Assembly: GCF_004360145.1 (NCBI RefSeq)
Contig: NZ_ML178715.1
Location: 188,069-252,068 of the forward strand
DNA length: 64,000 nt
Origin: Aliiroseovarius marinus
GTDB taxonomy: Bacteria > Pseudomonadota > Alphaproteobacteria > Rhodobacterales > Rhodobacteraceae
Direction of reading: 5' to 3'
The translations under genes were made by a program, and so were the position numbers. Under the pieces are notes generated by a model. The model ran no database searches, was not told where the DNA came from, and saw only the letters and a list, made by a program, of their open reading frames with translations. Of the stretch, positions 21,152 to 30,827 are shown piece by piece. Each line of letters starts with the position of its first letter. The first letter of the stretch is position 1.

Positions 21152-21928
21152 TTACTTGTCGCGGAACTGCGGTTCGCGCTTTTCAGCGAAGGCGGCCATG
21201 CCCTCTTTCTGGTCTTCGGTCGCGAAGAGCGAATGGAAGACGCGGCGTTCAAACAGAATGCCTTCGGTCAGCGGCAGCTGCTCGGCACGGTTCACGGCTT
21301 CTTTGATAGCCATCACCGTGATCATCGACTTCTCAGCGATCTTGGCGGCGGCCGACATCGCTTCGTCCATCAGCTTCTTGGCAGGCACAACGCGGCTGAC
21401 CAGTCCCGAGCGCTCGGCCTCTTCCGCGTCCATGAAACGACCGGTCAGGTTCATGTCCATCGACTTGGCGCGGCCGACTAGTTTGGTCAGGCGCTGTGTG
21501 CCGCCCATGCCAGCCATCACGCCCAAGTTCACCTCGGGCTGGCCAAATTTGGCGGTGTCGGACGCAATGATGAAGTCGCACATCATGGCCAATTCACAGC
21601 CACCGCCCAGCGCGTAGCCGGAAACGGCTGCGATGATCGGCTTGCGGATGCGCATGATCGCATCTTCTTCCGGGGTGAACAGGTCACCGGCAAACACGTC
21701 AACAAAGCTCTTCTCGGCCATCATCTTGATGTCGGCACCCGCAGCGAACGCTTTTTCCGAGCCGGTGATGACGATGCAGCGCACCTTGTCATTGGCTTGC
21801 GCCTCGGCCAGTGCCTCGCCCAGCTCGCCCAGAAGCTCCAGGTTCAGCGCGTTCAGCGCGTCAGGCCGGTGCAGCTTGACCAGCGTCACATGATCTTCGG
21901 TTTCAACGATGATGTTCTTATAGGCCAT
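21152..21928 (-). CDS. enoyl-CoA hydratase
   Basis: A 258-residue crotonase-fold enzyme that hydrates trans-2-enoyl-CoA in fatty acid or related degradation. The oxyanion-hole segments AFAAGADIKMM and ALGGGCELAMMCDFIIAS are present, as are both catalytic glutamates (GGGCEL and FGQPEVNLG). The length and sequence match the general short-chain enoyl-CoA hydratase commonly sited between mutM and rpsT in Rhodobacteraceae. No other beta-oxidation genes are adjacent. CAGGGGAAC precedes the ATG. Confidence 0.94.
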   Translation of the reverse strand: MAYKNIIVETEDHVTLVKLHRPDALNALNLELLGELGEALAEAQANDKVRCIVITGSEKAFAAGADIKMMAEKSFVDVFAGDLFTPEEDAIMRIRKPIIAAVSGYALGGGCELAMMCDFIIASDTAKFGQPEVNLGVMAGMGGTQRLTKLVGRAKSMDMNLTGRFMDAEEAERSGLVSRVVPAKKLMDEAMSAAAKIAEKSMITVMAIKEAVNRAEQLPLTEGILFERRVFHSLFATEDQKEGMAAFAEKREPQFRDK

Positions 21929-21993
21929 GGTTCCCCTGCCTTTGTCACGAGTGGTTGGAGCGGAGTCCTAACACGCCACCCCAATGGATCAAG

Positions 21994-22845
21994 CTATCTT
22001 TGGCATTGCGGACAATAGAATGTCGAGCGCCCAGATTGCGTAATACGCGCAATTTCCCCCGTGCAGCCGGATGTGACGCAACGTTCACCCTCGCGGCCAT
22101 AGACGCGGAAATTGTGTTGAAAATAACCCAGATCGCCATCCGCCTGCCGGTAATCCTTCAAGGACGACCCGCCACTTTCGATCGCTTCCGACAACACGTC
22201 GCGGATGATCGGTACCAAACTGGCAACACGCTGTTTCGAGATCTTGGCCGCCTTTCGCGCCGGGTGGATCCCAGCGCGAAACAGCACCTCGCAGACATAG
22301 ATATTGCCCAGCCCTGCTATGATTCTCTGATCCAGCAGCGCCGTTTTGATGGGCGAGTTCTTCGTCCGCAGCGCCTCGACCAAATAGGCTTCGTCGAACT
22401 GATTGCCCAGTGGCTCCGGCCCCAACACGCGGATCAGCTTGTGATCGTCCAGCGCGCCTGTCGGGCACAGATCCATCGCCCCGAAGCGACGCGGATCATT
22501 GAACGTCACCCGCGCGCCGTTCTCCATGTCAAAAACCACATGGTCATGCTTTTCCGGCGCAGGGTGTTCGTGATGGAACTTCCCAAGCTTGTGGCCCGAG
22601 ATCAGCATCCGCCCCGACATGCCCAAATGCACGATCAGCGTCTCGTCCGTATCCAGATCCACCAGCAGGTATTTCGACCGCCGCCCCAGCCGTTGCACGG
22701 TGGCTCCGGTCAGACGCTCGGCCATGCGTTCGGGAAAGGGCCAGCGCAGCCCCTCGCGCCGGGTTTCGGCCCGCCCAATCCGCACGCCCTCCATCACAGG
22801 CAGCAATCCGCGACGTACTGTCTCGACCTCGGGTAATTCGGGCAT
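21994..22845 (-). CDS. mutM: formamidopyrimidine-DNA glycosylase (Fpg/MutM)
   Basis: This 283-residue base-excision enzyme removes 8-oxoguanine and cuts the abasic site. The catalytic N-terminus after Met removal is [13 protein letters not shown] (Pro and Glu essential), the H2TH helix region is present ([19 protein letters not shown]), and the C-terminal zinc finger has CVTSGC and CPQC. It is divergent from ubiE, with 74 nt between the starts. Confidence 0.96.
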   Translation of the reverse strand: MPELPEVETVRRGLLPVMEGVRIGRAETRREGLRWPFPERMAERLTGATVQRLGRRSKYLLVDLDTDETLIVHLGMSGRMLISGHKLGKFHHEHPAPEKHDHVVFDMENGARVTFNDPRRFGAMDLCPTGALDDHKLIRVLGPEPLGNQFDEAYLVEALRTKNSPIKTALLDQRIIAGLGNIYVCEVLFRAGIHPARKAAKISKQRVASLVPIIRDVLSEAIESGGSSLKDYRQADGDLGYFQHNFRVYGREGERCVTSGCTGEIARITQSGRSTFYCPQCQR

Positions 22846-22919
22846 GTTGAAAGCCTCTCCATTGTGCGTCCCTTACTGTCACGATATGAGGGATCAACCG
22901 CAAGAAGCGAGTATGCCCA

Positions 22920-23672
22920 ATGAGCACGTCAGACAACCGCACCACGCATTTCGGGTTCAAAACCGTGAACGAGGACGACAAGGCCGGAATGGTCCACGGC
23001 GTCTTTACCAATGTGGCCTCGAAATACGACATCATGAACGATGTCATGTCGGTGGGCATCCACCGCGTCTGGAAAGACGCGATGATGGATTGGCTGACCC
23101 CGCGCGACGGGCAGCGCCTGTTGGATGTAGCGGGTGGCACCGGAGACATCTCGTTCCGCTTTCTGGGTCGCGCCCCGGGGGCCGAGGCCGTCGTTCTGGA
23201 CATGACCGAAAGCATGCTGGTTGAAGGTCGCCAACGCGCAGAAGCCTCGCATTTGGCCAATCATCTGGACTGGGTCGTCGGTGACGCCATGGCCCTGCCG
23301 TTTGAGGACAACAGCTTTGATCGCTACACGATCAGCTTCGGCATCCGCAACGTGACCCGCATCCCGGACGCGCTGAAGGAAGCCTATCGTGTGCTGAAAC
23401 CCGGCGGCCGCCTGATGGTGTTGGAGTTCAGCCAGCTGCCCGATGAAGGCATGCAGAAGCTTTATGACCTCTATTCCTTCAACGTGATCCCGCGCATGGG
23501 CAAGCTGATTGCCGATGACTACGACAGCTATCAGTATCTGGTGGAATCGATCCGCAAGTTCCCCGATCAGGAAACCTTCGCCCGTATGATCCGCGAGGCC
23601 GGGTTCGAAAACGTGAAATATCGCAACCTGTCGATGGGCATCGCGGCCCTGCATTCGGGGTGGAAAATCTAA
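22920..23672 (+). CDS. ubiE: demethylmenaquinone/ubiquinone methyltransferase UbiE
   Basis: A 250-residue SAM-dependent C-methyltransferase of ubiquinone synthesis. The signature [17 protein letters not shown] is present, motif I is [15 protein letters not shown], and the later signature [15 protein letters not shown] is complete. It ends one base before ubiB, so the two form an operon. The start at 22920 has an ATG directly after GTATGCCCA; a ribosome site is only weakly visible (AAGAAGCGAG). Confidence 0.95.
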   Translation: MSTSDNRTTHFGFKTVNEDDKAGMVHGVFTNVASKYDIMNDVMSVGIHRVWKDAMMDWLTPRDGQRLLDVAGGTGDISFRFLGRAPGAEAVVLDMTESMLVEGRQRAEASHLANHLDWVVGDAMALPFEDNSFDRYTISFGIRNVTRIPDALKEAYRVLKPGGRLMVLEFSQLPDEGMQKLYDLYSFNVIPRMGKLIADDYDSYQYLVESIRKFPDQETFARMIREAGFENVKYRNLSMGIAALHSGWKI

Positions 23673-23673
23673 G

Positions 23674-25203
23674 ATGCGTGGCCCTCACAACATCTGGCGC
23701 CTGATCCGAACCGGCGCGACCTTCCAACGAACCGGCGCAATGGGCGTCGTGCTGGACGCGATGAGCGCACCGGCATCCATCCGCATCGCCGCCCATGTGG
23801 TCGGCTGGCCCTTCGCATGGCTGGGCAAAAAGGGCGACCCCGCTTTGCCCCCCGTCACCCGCGCCATTACCGCGCTGGGTCCGGCCTACATCAAGTTCGG
23901 TCAGATCCTGTCGACGCGTCCTGACGTGGTCGGCCCGGAACTGGCAGACCAGTTGCAGTACCTGCAAGACAAGCTGCCCCCGTTCAAACAGGACGTGGCG
24001 CGCCGCATGATCGAGAAAGAGCTTGGGATCGAGATCGACACGGTGTTTTCCGAGTTTTCGGAACCCGTCGCAGCCGCCTCGATCGCGCAGGTCCACAAGG
24101 CACGTCTGGCCGACACTGGACAGGCCGTCGCCGTCAAGGTCCTGCGTCCCGGCATTGAACGCGCCTTCCGCACCGATATCGACGCCTTCCACTTCTCGGC
24201 CCGCGTGATCGAGATGCTGTTGCCGTCAACTCGCCGCCTGCGCCCCACCGATGTGGTCGAGCATTTCGAGCACACTGTGATGGGCGAGCTGGACCTGCGC
24301 CTCGAAAGCGCCTCGGCCAGCGAGTTTGCCGAGAACACTGCGCAGGATGAGGGCTTTGTCGTTCCCGAGGTGAACTGGGGCCTGACCGGCCGTACCGTCA
24401 TGACGCTGGGCTGGGGTGAAGGCATTCCGGCCAATGATCTGGTCGCCATCCGCGCCTCGGGTTTGGACATGCAGCAGCTGGGCGAACGTGTGTTGCAGCT
24501 GTTCCTGTCCCACGCTCTACGCGACGGGCTGTTTCATGGCGACATGCATCAGGGCAACCTGAAATTTGCCGCGAATGGTGACATCATCGCCGTGGACTTT
24601 GGCATCATGGGGCGGATCGACGAATACACCCGCCGCGTCTATGCCGAGATCCTGTATGGTTTCATCACCCGCAATTACCGCCGCGTCGCCGAGGTGCATT
24701 TCGAAGCAGGCTACGTCCCCGCCGACCGCGATGTTGAAGAATTCGCCCGCGCCCTGCGCGCCGTTGGCGAGCCGATTTTCGGCATGAACGCCACACAGAT
24801 TTCCATGGGCCGCCTGCTGGCCTATCTCTTTGAAGTGACCGAGAAATTCGGCATGGAAACCCGGACCGAGCTGATCTTGCTGCAACGAACCATGGTTGTG
24901 GTGGAAGGCGTCGCGCGCTCGCTATCGCCGGACATCAACATCTGGAAAGTCGCAAAGCCCGTGGTGGAAAGCTACATCTCGAACTCGATCGGGCCGAAGG
25001 CTTTGCTGCAAGACCTTGTGCACACCGCCCGCGTTCTGGCCCGCTTTGGTCCGCGCCTGCCCGAATTGGCAGAAGCCGCTTTGATCCGCCAGTCCGAGCC
25101 CCATCAGGAAGCCGACCGCGCCCGCCCGTTGCGTGCGATGAGCTATGTGACTTTGGGTGGCGGATTGGCCTTGGCAGCAGTCTGGGTCTCAACCCTGCTC
25201 TGA
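23674..25203 (+). CDS. ubiB: ubiquinone biosynthesis kinase-like protein UbiB
   Basis: The 509-residue product belongs to the ABC1/ADCK/UbiB atypical kinase family required for ubiquinone synthesis. The KxGQ motif is in AYIKFGQILSTRPD, the alanine-rich nucleotide loop is AAASIAQVHKA, and the catalytic-like segments GDMHQGNL and AVDFGIMGR follow. A C-terminal hydrophobic segment (VTLGGGLALAAVWVSTLL) probably anchors it in the inner membrane. The stop overlaps the convergent phosphotransferase gene by 15 nt. Confidence 0.95.
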   Translation: MRGPHNIWRLIRTGATFQRTGAMGVVLDAMSAPASIRIAAHVVGWPFAWLGKKGDPALPPVTRAITALGPAYIKFGQILSTRPDVVGPELADQLQYLQDKLPPFKQDVARRMIEKELGIEIDTVFSEFSEPVAAASIAQVHKARLADTGQAVAVKVLRPGIERAFRTDIDAFHFSARVIEMLLPSTRRLRPTDVVEHFEHTVMGELDLRLESASASEFAENTAQDEGFVVPEVNWGLTGRTVMTLGWGEGIPANDLVAIRASGLDMQQLGERVLQLFLSHALRDGLFHGDMHQGNLKFAANGDIIAVDFGIMGRIDEYTRRVYAEILYGFITRNYRRVAEVHFEAGYVPADRDVEEFARALRAVGEPIFGMNATQISMGRLLAYLFEVTEKFGMETRTELILLQRTMVVVEGVARSLSPDINIWKVAKPVVESYISNSIGPKALLQDLVHTARVLARFGPRLPELAEAALIRQSEPHQEADRARPLRAMSYVTLGGGLALAAVWVSTLL

Positions 25204-26100
25204 CGCGTGGTGTTCCAGCGCGGCGACATCGCGATAGGCGGCGTCCCCATGTGCGGCTTTCCAGTGGCAATAGCACGCCATCCGCCAGTGAAAGAGCGGC
25301 GCCAATGCCGTGTAGCGCGCCACGCCAACCGCATCTCCGCCCGAGGCCAGATAGGCTGACAAGAATGCCGACTGCTCCTCAGTCGACAAGGGCTGGTTGC
25401 CATACAAGATCTGCATCGCCGGGGACAGGAAGATCGCAAGATCGGCAGCGGGATCCCCGATGCTTGGGCACTGCCAGTCAATCAAGCGCAATTCGTCCGA
25501 CATCACGACGACATTGCCGGGAACAACATCCCCATGCAGGAACCGTCGAGTTGGTTGTGGCAGGTTGGTTGTGATGTCTGGCGGGGGCGGCAAATCCATC
25601 CCAATCGCACGCGCCATTGCCTGCGTTTCAGCGATCAAGGATATAGGCGAAGTGACCGTCTCGGGCAGTTCCTGGGGCGGAATGATCTGGTGCAAGCGGG
25701 CCATCAGCTGGGCAACGCCCTCGACGGCGCTGCTCCACGGTACGCCATCCACGTGACGGTAGAGCACACTCGCGCCCAGCGCGCTGTCCAGAAAGCACAC
25801 GAAATCGGGTGCAATCCCCATGCCCGCCAGATGTTTCAACACCAACGCCTCGCGTGTACCATCATTGGCAAACAGGGGCGTGGCGGCCGAGGCATCATAC
25901 AGTTTGCAGACAAGGTCATGCGGCATGTCGTCTGACGTGATCTGCCAGATCGGATTGCTCCGCCCGCCCATCAGCTGGGACCAAGTTGCCCGCTTGGACA
26001 CATGCCCTTCCTCCTGCCAAATCAGGGCAAGCGCCTGTTGCAGAGCGTCCTGATCTTGCCGCGCGGGCAGATCGTCCAACATGAAGTCGCGAAGTGTCAT
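25189..26100 (-). CDS. phosphotransferase of the choline/aminoglycoside kinase family
   Basis: A 303-residue kinase-like protein. The Brenner motif is FLHGDVVPGNVVV and the DFG-equivalent is LRLIDWQCPSIGDPAADLA, both as in APH/choline kinases. An N-terminal lobe with GGRSNPIWQI and LVCKLYD resembles nucleotide-binding strands. The substrate (choline, ethanolamine, a sugar or homoserine) is not deducible. It sits between the ubiquinone genes and the flagellar locus, convergent with ubiB, and no clear ribosome site is seen at the first ATG; a second ATG seven codons in is possible. Confidence 0.82.
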   Translation of the reverse strand: MTLRDFMLDDLPARQDQDALQQALALIWQEEGHVSKRATWSQLMGGRSNPIWQITSDDMPHDLVCKLYDASAATPLFANDGTREALVLKHLAGMGIAPDFVCFLDSALGASVLYRHVDGVPWSSAVEGVAQLMARLHQIIPPQELPETVTSPISLIAETQAMARAIGMDLPPPPDITTNLPQPTRRFLHGDVVPGNVVVMSDELRLIDWQCPSIGDPAADLAIFLSPAMQILYGNQPLSTEEQSAFLSAYLASGGDAVGVARYTALAPLFHWRMACYCHWKAAHGDAAYRDVAALEHHASEQG

Positions 26101-26136
26101 ACAAGCTATATAGCCAACCCGCCCCGCGACGAAAAC

Positions 26137-26817
26137 TTATTCAGCGGCTTCGCGCAGGGCGGAAACGGCATCTGCGGTCACTCGCTCGCCACTTTCCAGC
26201 ACAAGCCACAATTGCCCGCCACTATTTTGGGTTTCCACGATCCGGCCATAGCTTTCCATCGGGTCCGTCGACAGATGTCGCCCGTTACTGCGGCTGGTCA
26301 GCTCGAAGGAATAGACCCCGTGGGGCAGAGCATTCCCATTCTGATCAAGACCATCCCACTCTACCGGGTCAGTCGACACTGGCAGCGGCTCGCTATCAAC
26401 GATGATTCCTTCGGCGTTTTTGACCACCATGATGGTCTCGTCCGCGGCCGCAACCGGGTTCGGGGACAACGTAATCGGGTCACCATCGAACAAAACCGGA
26501 GCCGCCACACGCGCCTCTTTCCCAACCCAATCCGCAATATCCGACATCCCCATCAACCCAAGCTGGGTTCCCATCGACTTCAACAGATCATTGGTCCGTA
26601 CCTGCTGCTCAACGCCCGAGAATGTCGCAAGCTGCACCGCATAATCCGTCGACTCGATCGGGTTCAGCGGATCCTGGTTTTCCATCTGGGCGGTCAGCAT
26701 CACCAAGAAGGTTTCGAAATCAGACGACACCATCGGCCCGTCCGAGGCTGATGCCTCGGCATAATCCGCGGCGGGTGCCGTCAGGGCGGCGGGCATGGCT
26801 GTAGGGGTAACGTTCAT
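26137..26817 (-). CDS. flgD: flagellar hook assembly/capping protein FlgD
   Basis: The 226-residue product caps the growing hook. The conserved N-terminal motif is DFETFLVMLTAQMENQDPLNP followed by TDYAVQLATFSGVEQQ; after it come beta domains (FlgD Ig-like, with WDGLDQNGNALPHGVYSFEL). The ATG at 26817 has AAGGAGCAC upstream, and the frame open to 26847 is not used. It lies 10 nt after fliK on the same strand, so both hook-length proteins are co-transcribed. Confidence 0.93.
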   Translation of the reverse strand: MNVTPTAMPAALTAPAADYAEASASDGPMVSSDFETFLVMLTAQMENQDPLNPIESTDYAVQLATFSGVEQQVRTNDLLKSMGTQLGLMGMSDIADWVGKEARVAAPVLFDGDPITLSPNPVAAADETIMVVKNAEGIIVDSEPLPVSTDPVEWDGLDQNGNALPHGVYSFELTSRSNGRHLSTDPMESYGRIVETQNSGGQLWLVLESGERVTADAVSALREAAE

Positions 26818-26827
26818 GCTGTGCTCC

Positions 26828-28465
26828 TTACACTCGAATATCCACACCCGCGCGGCCCGCGATATTCAATGCGCGTGGCAGGGGGTCTTCCGGCGCATCT
26901 TGCGGGTCAAACTGTGGGTGTTGGGAAGGGGTAGCGGTGTCGTCATCGGAATGCGCTCCGTTGCCTCCTTCTGATGTTTGTTGCTGAAATGTGAAACTCA
27001 CATCCGACATGCCAAGCTCGCGCATGTCTTGTGCCAGCTGGTCGATATGACGCCGCATCAAGTCCAGCGTGTCTGGCCGTTCGAAGCTGAGAACGACATG
27101 CATGGCAGAGCCTTCGGTCTGGAAAGACATGCGCAATCTGCCAAGCTCCTCGGGGCTCAGCGTCAGTTCAACCGGGCGATCCGGTTGCTGCCGGACGATC
27201 TCGGCGATTTGAGCCATGACCATGCGGGGAAGCTCGGCACCACGCGCAATGGCCGCTGGCTTCAGGTCTGCTGACGTCTGCGATACCTGATCGACCACGC
27301 GAAATCCGGTCTCGTCAGATGCCGGCCGCTCGGCCTCTTGTTCGACCGTGAATATCAATGGCGTGGCGGACACCGGCATCGGAGCGTGTTTCATCATATC
27401 CGGAGCCTGCGCGGTCTTCAGATCAGACCCCGGCGCAGGGCTCGGTGCAGGGCCGTTGGGCGCTGCTTCCTCGGCTTGCGGCACGGGGGTGCTCTGCGGC
27501 TGAACTGCGTCGACCGGTTTGGGCGTAGTCACACTCACGTTTTGTGGTGAATCGGACTTCTGCGCCACAAGGTGCTTTTCATGATGTGAGGCCCCCGATT
27601 CTGTCGGGCGCTCCAGAGCGGATCTGGGGATATCTACACCCGCACGGTGATCCAGAACCCGTGTGAACGCCGCCGCAACGCCCGGCTCTGCAGGACGCTG
27701 GTTCAGAAGACTGGGGCCGGGCATCACATCTTTCCGGGCCAACAGCGCGTCATGAACCATCCCGGCCATTGAGCGTGGCTCTGAACGCGCTTGCCCTGCG
27801 GATGACACCTCCTTATCTGCGGGCGCTTGGGGATGCTCGATTGCTTTTGGTGCCTGCTGATCTGGCGTCAAAAGCGCGGCAACGGGCGCGTCCGCCGCAC
27901 CCTCGACGACCGGCTTGGACATCTCAGCTTCGGCGACATCTGAAGCGCCATCCCCCACGTCCTGCGGAGCGTCAACAGCTACCACGGAGCGCGCGAGGGA
28001 CACATCTGTCCCGTTCGCCAACGGCGCAGAAATCGGTTCAAGACGTGCCGACACCCCATCATCCGGAATGGTGTTCGCTGACGACAAGGGCTTTGCCAGA
28101 TCTACGTCGCCTCGCGTGTAATCTTCAGGCATACGTTTTGACGCGACCGTCAGCTCTGGCAGTGTCCTGCGCAGGTCGCCCGCAAGCTTAGGCGTATCCG
28201 CTGGAAGCTCTGTCATATCAAAAGGCGTGTCTGGCGCGGGGATGGCATCCCCCTTTTGAATCTGCGCCTTTTCCTCCCTAGGACTTGGTTGAATCATCGC
28301 TTCGATCGGCAGTTCCAACTCCATCGATGGCTTTTCCTGACCCAGAAAAACCATATCAAATGCGGCCTCTGGCGGCACAATCGACTCGCCCCATTCCACA
28401 ACAGGGATTTGAGTGTCGCGATCCGTCTGTCCCGCAGGTGCGAAAAGAAACTGTGCAATTTGCAT
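26828..28465 (-). CDS. fliK: flagellar hook-length control protein FliK
   Basis: A 545-residue protein with a long, low-complexity, Pro/Ala/Ser-rich N-terminal ruler region and a conserved C-terminal domain: ELTLSPEELGRLRMSF and FERPDTLDLMRRHIDQLAQDM followed by a Gln-rich tail. The FliK C-terminus contacts FlhB to switch export from hook to filament. The flhB gene is not in the window. Identification rests on the C-terminal domain and on flgD immediately downstream. Confidence 0.88.
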   Translation of the reverse strand: MQIAQFLFAPAGQTDRDTQIPVVEWGESIVPPEAAFDMVFLGQEKPSMELELPIEAMIQPSPREEKAQIQKGDAIPAPDTPFDMTELPADTPKLAGDLRRTLPELTVASKRMPEDYTRGDVDLAKPLSSANTIPDDGVSARLEPISAPLANGTDVSLARSVVAVDAPQDVGDGASDVAEAEMSKPVVEGAADAPVAALLTPDQQAPKAIEHPQAPADKEVSSAGQARSEPRSMAGMVHDALLARKDVMPGPSLLNQRPAEPGVAAAFTRVLDHRAGVDIPRSALERPTESGASHHEKHLVAQKSDSPQNVSVTTPKPVDAVQPQSTPVPQAEEAAPNGPAPSPAPGSDLKTAQAPDMMKHAPMPVSATPLIFTVEQEAERPASDETGFRVVDQVSQTSADLKPAAIARGAELPRMVMAQIAEIVRQQPDRPVELTLSPEELGRLRMSFQTEGSAMHVVLSFERPDTLDLMRRHIDQLAQDMRELGMSDVSFTFQQQTSEGGNGAHSDDDTATPSQHPQFDPQDAPEDPLPRALNIAGRAGVDIRV

Positions 28466-28517
28466 AAGGTCCGTCCGGGAGTTCTGCCTCGGTTCAGCGC
28501 AGAATTGCAGATGGGAA

Positions 28518-28532
28518 TTACCAAATCTTTAC
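28518..28532. promoter_or_regulatory. degenerate CtrA-like box between fliK and the rod-binding gene
   Basis: TTAC-N7-TTAC lies in the divergent region 28466-28583. It differs at two positions from TTAA-N7-TTAA. The support is weak, but CtrA control of flagellar genes is usual in this group. Confidence 0.25.
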
Positions 28533-28583
28533 CGCTGACAGGGACACTGGGAAAAACTGTGACGAATTTGAAAGGGCGACATC

Positions 28584-28880
28584 ATGGATCCTGTCTCAGG
28601 TGTATCGCAGCCTATCGCGACGCAAAAACCGCTCGCAGCGGACCCGGACAAAGCGCTTTGGGACGCCGCCAAAGAACTGGAAGCCAGCTTCCTGTCCGAG
28701 ATGCTGAAATCCGCCGGGATCGGCAAGACGCCGGACAGTTTTGGCGGCGGCATTGGCGAGGATCAGTTCGCGTCGTTTCTGCGTCAGGAACAGGCGCGCA
28801 GCATGGTCGACAGCGGCGGGATCGGCCTTGCCCAATCCCTTTTCGAAGCATTGAAGGAGCGTTCGGATGCACAAGTTTAA
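28584..28880 (+). CDS. rod-binding protein (FlgJ N-terminal-like)
   Basis: A 98-residue protein equal to the rod-binding domain of FlgJ, without the muramidase domain found in enterobacterial FlgJ: KALWDAAKELEASFLSEMLKSAG and FASFLRQEQARSMVDSGGIGLAQSLFEAL. It would cap the rod during assembly; a separate peptidoglycan hydrolase would be needed and is not visible. The end overlaps the next gene by 14 nt. Confidence 0.86.
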   Translation: MDPVSGVSQPIATQKPLAADPDKALWDAAKELEASFLSEMLKSAGIGKTPDSFGGGIGEDQFASFLRQEQARSMVDSGGIGLAQSLFEALKERSDAQV

Positions 28881-29202
28881 CGAACTGCTCACCCTGCTTG
28901 AGGAAGAGCGCCAGATGATTCTGAATGGTGATCTTCACGATCTGCCAAAACTGACCGAAGCAAAGACGGGCGCGCTGTCTGAGCTCGGGCAAACAGCCGT
29001 CACTCAACAGCAGTTGGCGCATCTACAGGCGATGGCTGCACGCAATCAAAACCTGCTTGCCGCGGCAGCAAATGGCATTCGCTCGGCGCGGCAACGGCTC
29101 GACGCCATTCGCAATCGGGATCAGGGGGTTAAAACATACACCCGTACAGGCGCCTCGGAGCTTCTGTCACGCAAGCCCTCGAACTTTGAAAAACGCGCGT
29201 GA
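28867..29202 (+). CDS. FlgN-like flagellar chaperone
   Basis: A 111-residue helical protein (NELLTLLEEERQMILNGDLHDLPKLTEAK) with the helical-hairpin pattern of FlgN, the chaperone for hook-filament junction proteins FlgK and FlgL. The start is inside the end of the rod-binding gene with AAGGAGCG upstream, so the two are coupled. Sequence similarity in this family is low, and the call depends on size, helicity and neighbours. Confidence 0.75.
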   Translation: MHKFNELLTLLEEERQMILNGDLHDLPKLTEAKTGALSELGQTAVTQQQLAHLQAMAARNQNLLAAAANGIRSARQRLDAIRNRDQGVKTYTRTGASELLSRKPSNFEKRA

Positions 29203-29375
29203 CCCGCCCCAGTTTAGTTCAACTTGTATGAAATCAAGCCAGCGAGATTCAGTATTCGTTCAGAGTTTCCATTGCAGTTTCGCTTTGCATCCAAACGGAT
29301 GGCGCGGCCGATCAAATTGGCTTGCAGATGTCAGAAGGCAAAGTCGTCCCGCGTAAATCCGGGGACATGGGAACA

Positions 29376-29388
29376 GGCGCAAAGCGCC
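29376..29388 (+). promoter_or_regulatory. hairpin in the flagellin 5' leader
   Basis: GGCGC-AAA-GCGCC lies 22 nt before the fliC start and just upstream of the GAAGGGAA ribosome site. In Caulobacter FlbT acts on the flagellin leader RNA. Because flbT is two genes downstream, this stem is a plausible target, by inference only. Confidence 0.4.
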
Positions 29389-29409
29389 ATAGATTGAAGG
29401 GAATATAAT

Positions 29410-30747
29410 ATGTCCAGCATTCTGACCAACAACAGCGCGATGGTGGCGCTTCAAACGCTGAAGTCCATCAACTCGAACCTTGCCAGCACGCAGGCCGAGA
29501 TCTCGACCGGTAAATCGATCAGTTCGGCCAAAGATAACGCAGCCGTCTGGGCGATTTCGAAAGTCATGGAATCTGACGTAAAGGGTTTCAAGGGCATTTC
29601 GGAAAGCCTTTCGCTAGGGGAATCGACCGTTGCCGTTGCACAGAAAGCAGCGGAAACAGTGACCGATCTTCTGACGCAAATGAAAGGCAAGATCGTTGCC
29701 GCGCAGGAAGAAAACGTGGACCGTTCGAAGCTGCAGACTGATATTGCTGCACTACGCGACCAGATCGGCTCGGTTGTGAACGCAGCCCAGTTCAACGGTT
29801 TGAACCTGATCGACGGCACCAGTACCGACACAATGGACGTTCTGGCTTCGCTGGATCGTGATTCGTCGGGCAACGTGACGGCCCGCCACATCGAGGTCGA
29901 TCGCCAGAACCTGTCGGTGACCACGCCGGTGACTTCGGCAGCATTCGGGACCACCGACCCGGCAGACCAGGCAGCAGCGAACGCGTTGATTCAGGCGGGT
30001 GCGAACAACACCCAGTTCAACGATGCGGCTTTTGACCCGGCCTCGCCGACCGCAACCATTGCGGATGGTGGAAGCCTGACCTTCACGATCGGATCGGTCA
30101 GTGAAGGCGACAGCTATCAGGTCATTCTGGATGACGTAAATGTCAACGTTGCCGGAGGCGGCACGTCGTTGGGTCAGCGCACCTTTGAATATGTCGCTGG
30201 CGCCAATGACGGTACTGCCGACGTCGCACAGCAGCTGGTCTCGCAGATCAACTCGTTCTTTGCGGCAGCAACCGGATCGGCTGAAGGCTACTCGATCACG
30301 CAAGGAACCGGCAGCAATACCAACCAGTTTACCATCACGAATGCGACTGGCGGTGTTACTGATGCCATCAACGTGGGCGTACGTGCACAGACTGGTGGTA
30401 CACCGGGCACTACGGCAGCTTCGGGTGGCCTGGGTGCATTGCAAAACATTGATGTCACAACTGATTCCGGTGCGACCGGCGCGCTGACCGCGATCGAGGG
30501 GCTGATTGACAAGTCGATCGATGCTGCCGCCGCCTTTGGCTCGGCTCAGGGCCGGATCGAGACACAGACGAACTTTATCTCGTCTCTGTCCGACTCGCTG
30601 ACCTCGGGGATTGGTGCGCTTGTGGACGCGGACATGGAAGCGGCCTCGGCACGTTTGCAGGCGCTGCAGGTTCAGCAACAGCTGGGTACTCAGGCACTGT
30701 CGATTGCCAACCAGGCACCGCAGAACATCCTGTCGCTGTTCCGTTAA
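29410..30747 (+). CDS. fliC: flagellin
   Basis: The 445-residue filament protein has the conserved D0/D1 N-terminus (SSILTNNSAMVALQTLKSIN and STGKSISSAKDNAAVWAIS) and C-terminus (DADMEAASARLQALQVQQQLGTQAL split over D1/D0, ending NILSLFR). The variable middle from about 150 to 355 is Gly/Thr-rich and should face outward. A 207-nt leader precedes it, and flaF and flbT follow. Only one flagellin gene occurs in the window. Confidence 0.95.
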   Translation: MSSILTNNSAMVALQTLKSINSNLASTQAEISTGKSISSAKDNAAVWAISKVMESDVKGFKGISESLSLGESTVAVAQKAAETVTDLLTQMKGKIVAAQEENVDRSKLQTDIAALRDQIGSVVNAAQFNGLNLIDGTSTDTMDVLASLDRDSSGNVTARHIEVDRQNLSVTTPVTSAAFGTTDPADQAAANALIQAGANNTQFNDAAFDPASPTATIADGGSLTFTIGSVSEGDSYQVILDDVNVNVAGGGTSLGQRTFEYVAGANDGTADVAQQLVSQINSFFAAATGSAEGYSITQGTGSNTNQFTITNATGGVTDAINVGVRAQTGGTPGTTAASGGLGALQNIDVTTDSGATGALTAIEGLIDKSIDAAAAFGSAQGRIETQTNFISSLSDSLTSGIGALVDADMEAASARLQALQVQQQLGTQALSIANQAPQNILSLFR

Positions 30748-30758
30748 AGGGCGTGACG

Positions 30759-30783
30759 GTGGGGCGCCAAAAAGGCGCCCCAC
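30759..30783 (+). terminator. perfect 10-bp stem-loop after fliC
   Basis: GTGGGGCGCC pairs with GGCGCCCCAC around AAAAA. There is no T-tract afterwards, so it may protect the abundant flagellin mRNA or attenuate read-through into flaF. Confidence 0.7.
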
Positions 30784-30827
30784 ACATCCCTTCTCCCTGA
30801 CCACCATTGTTTCCGGAAGGACATCCT

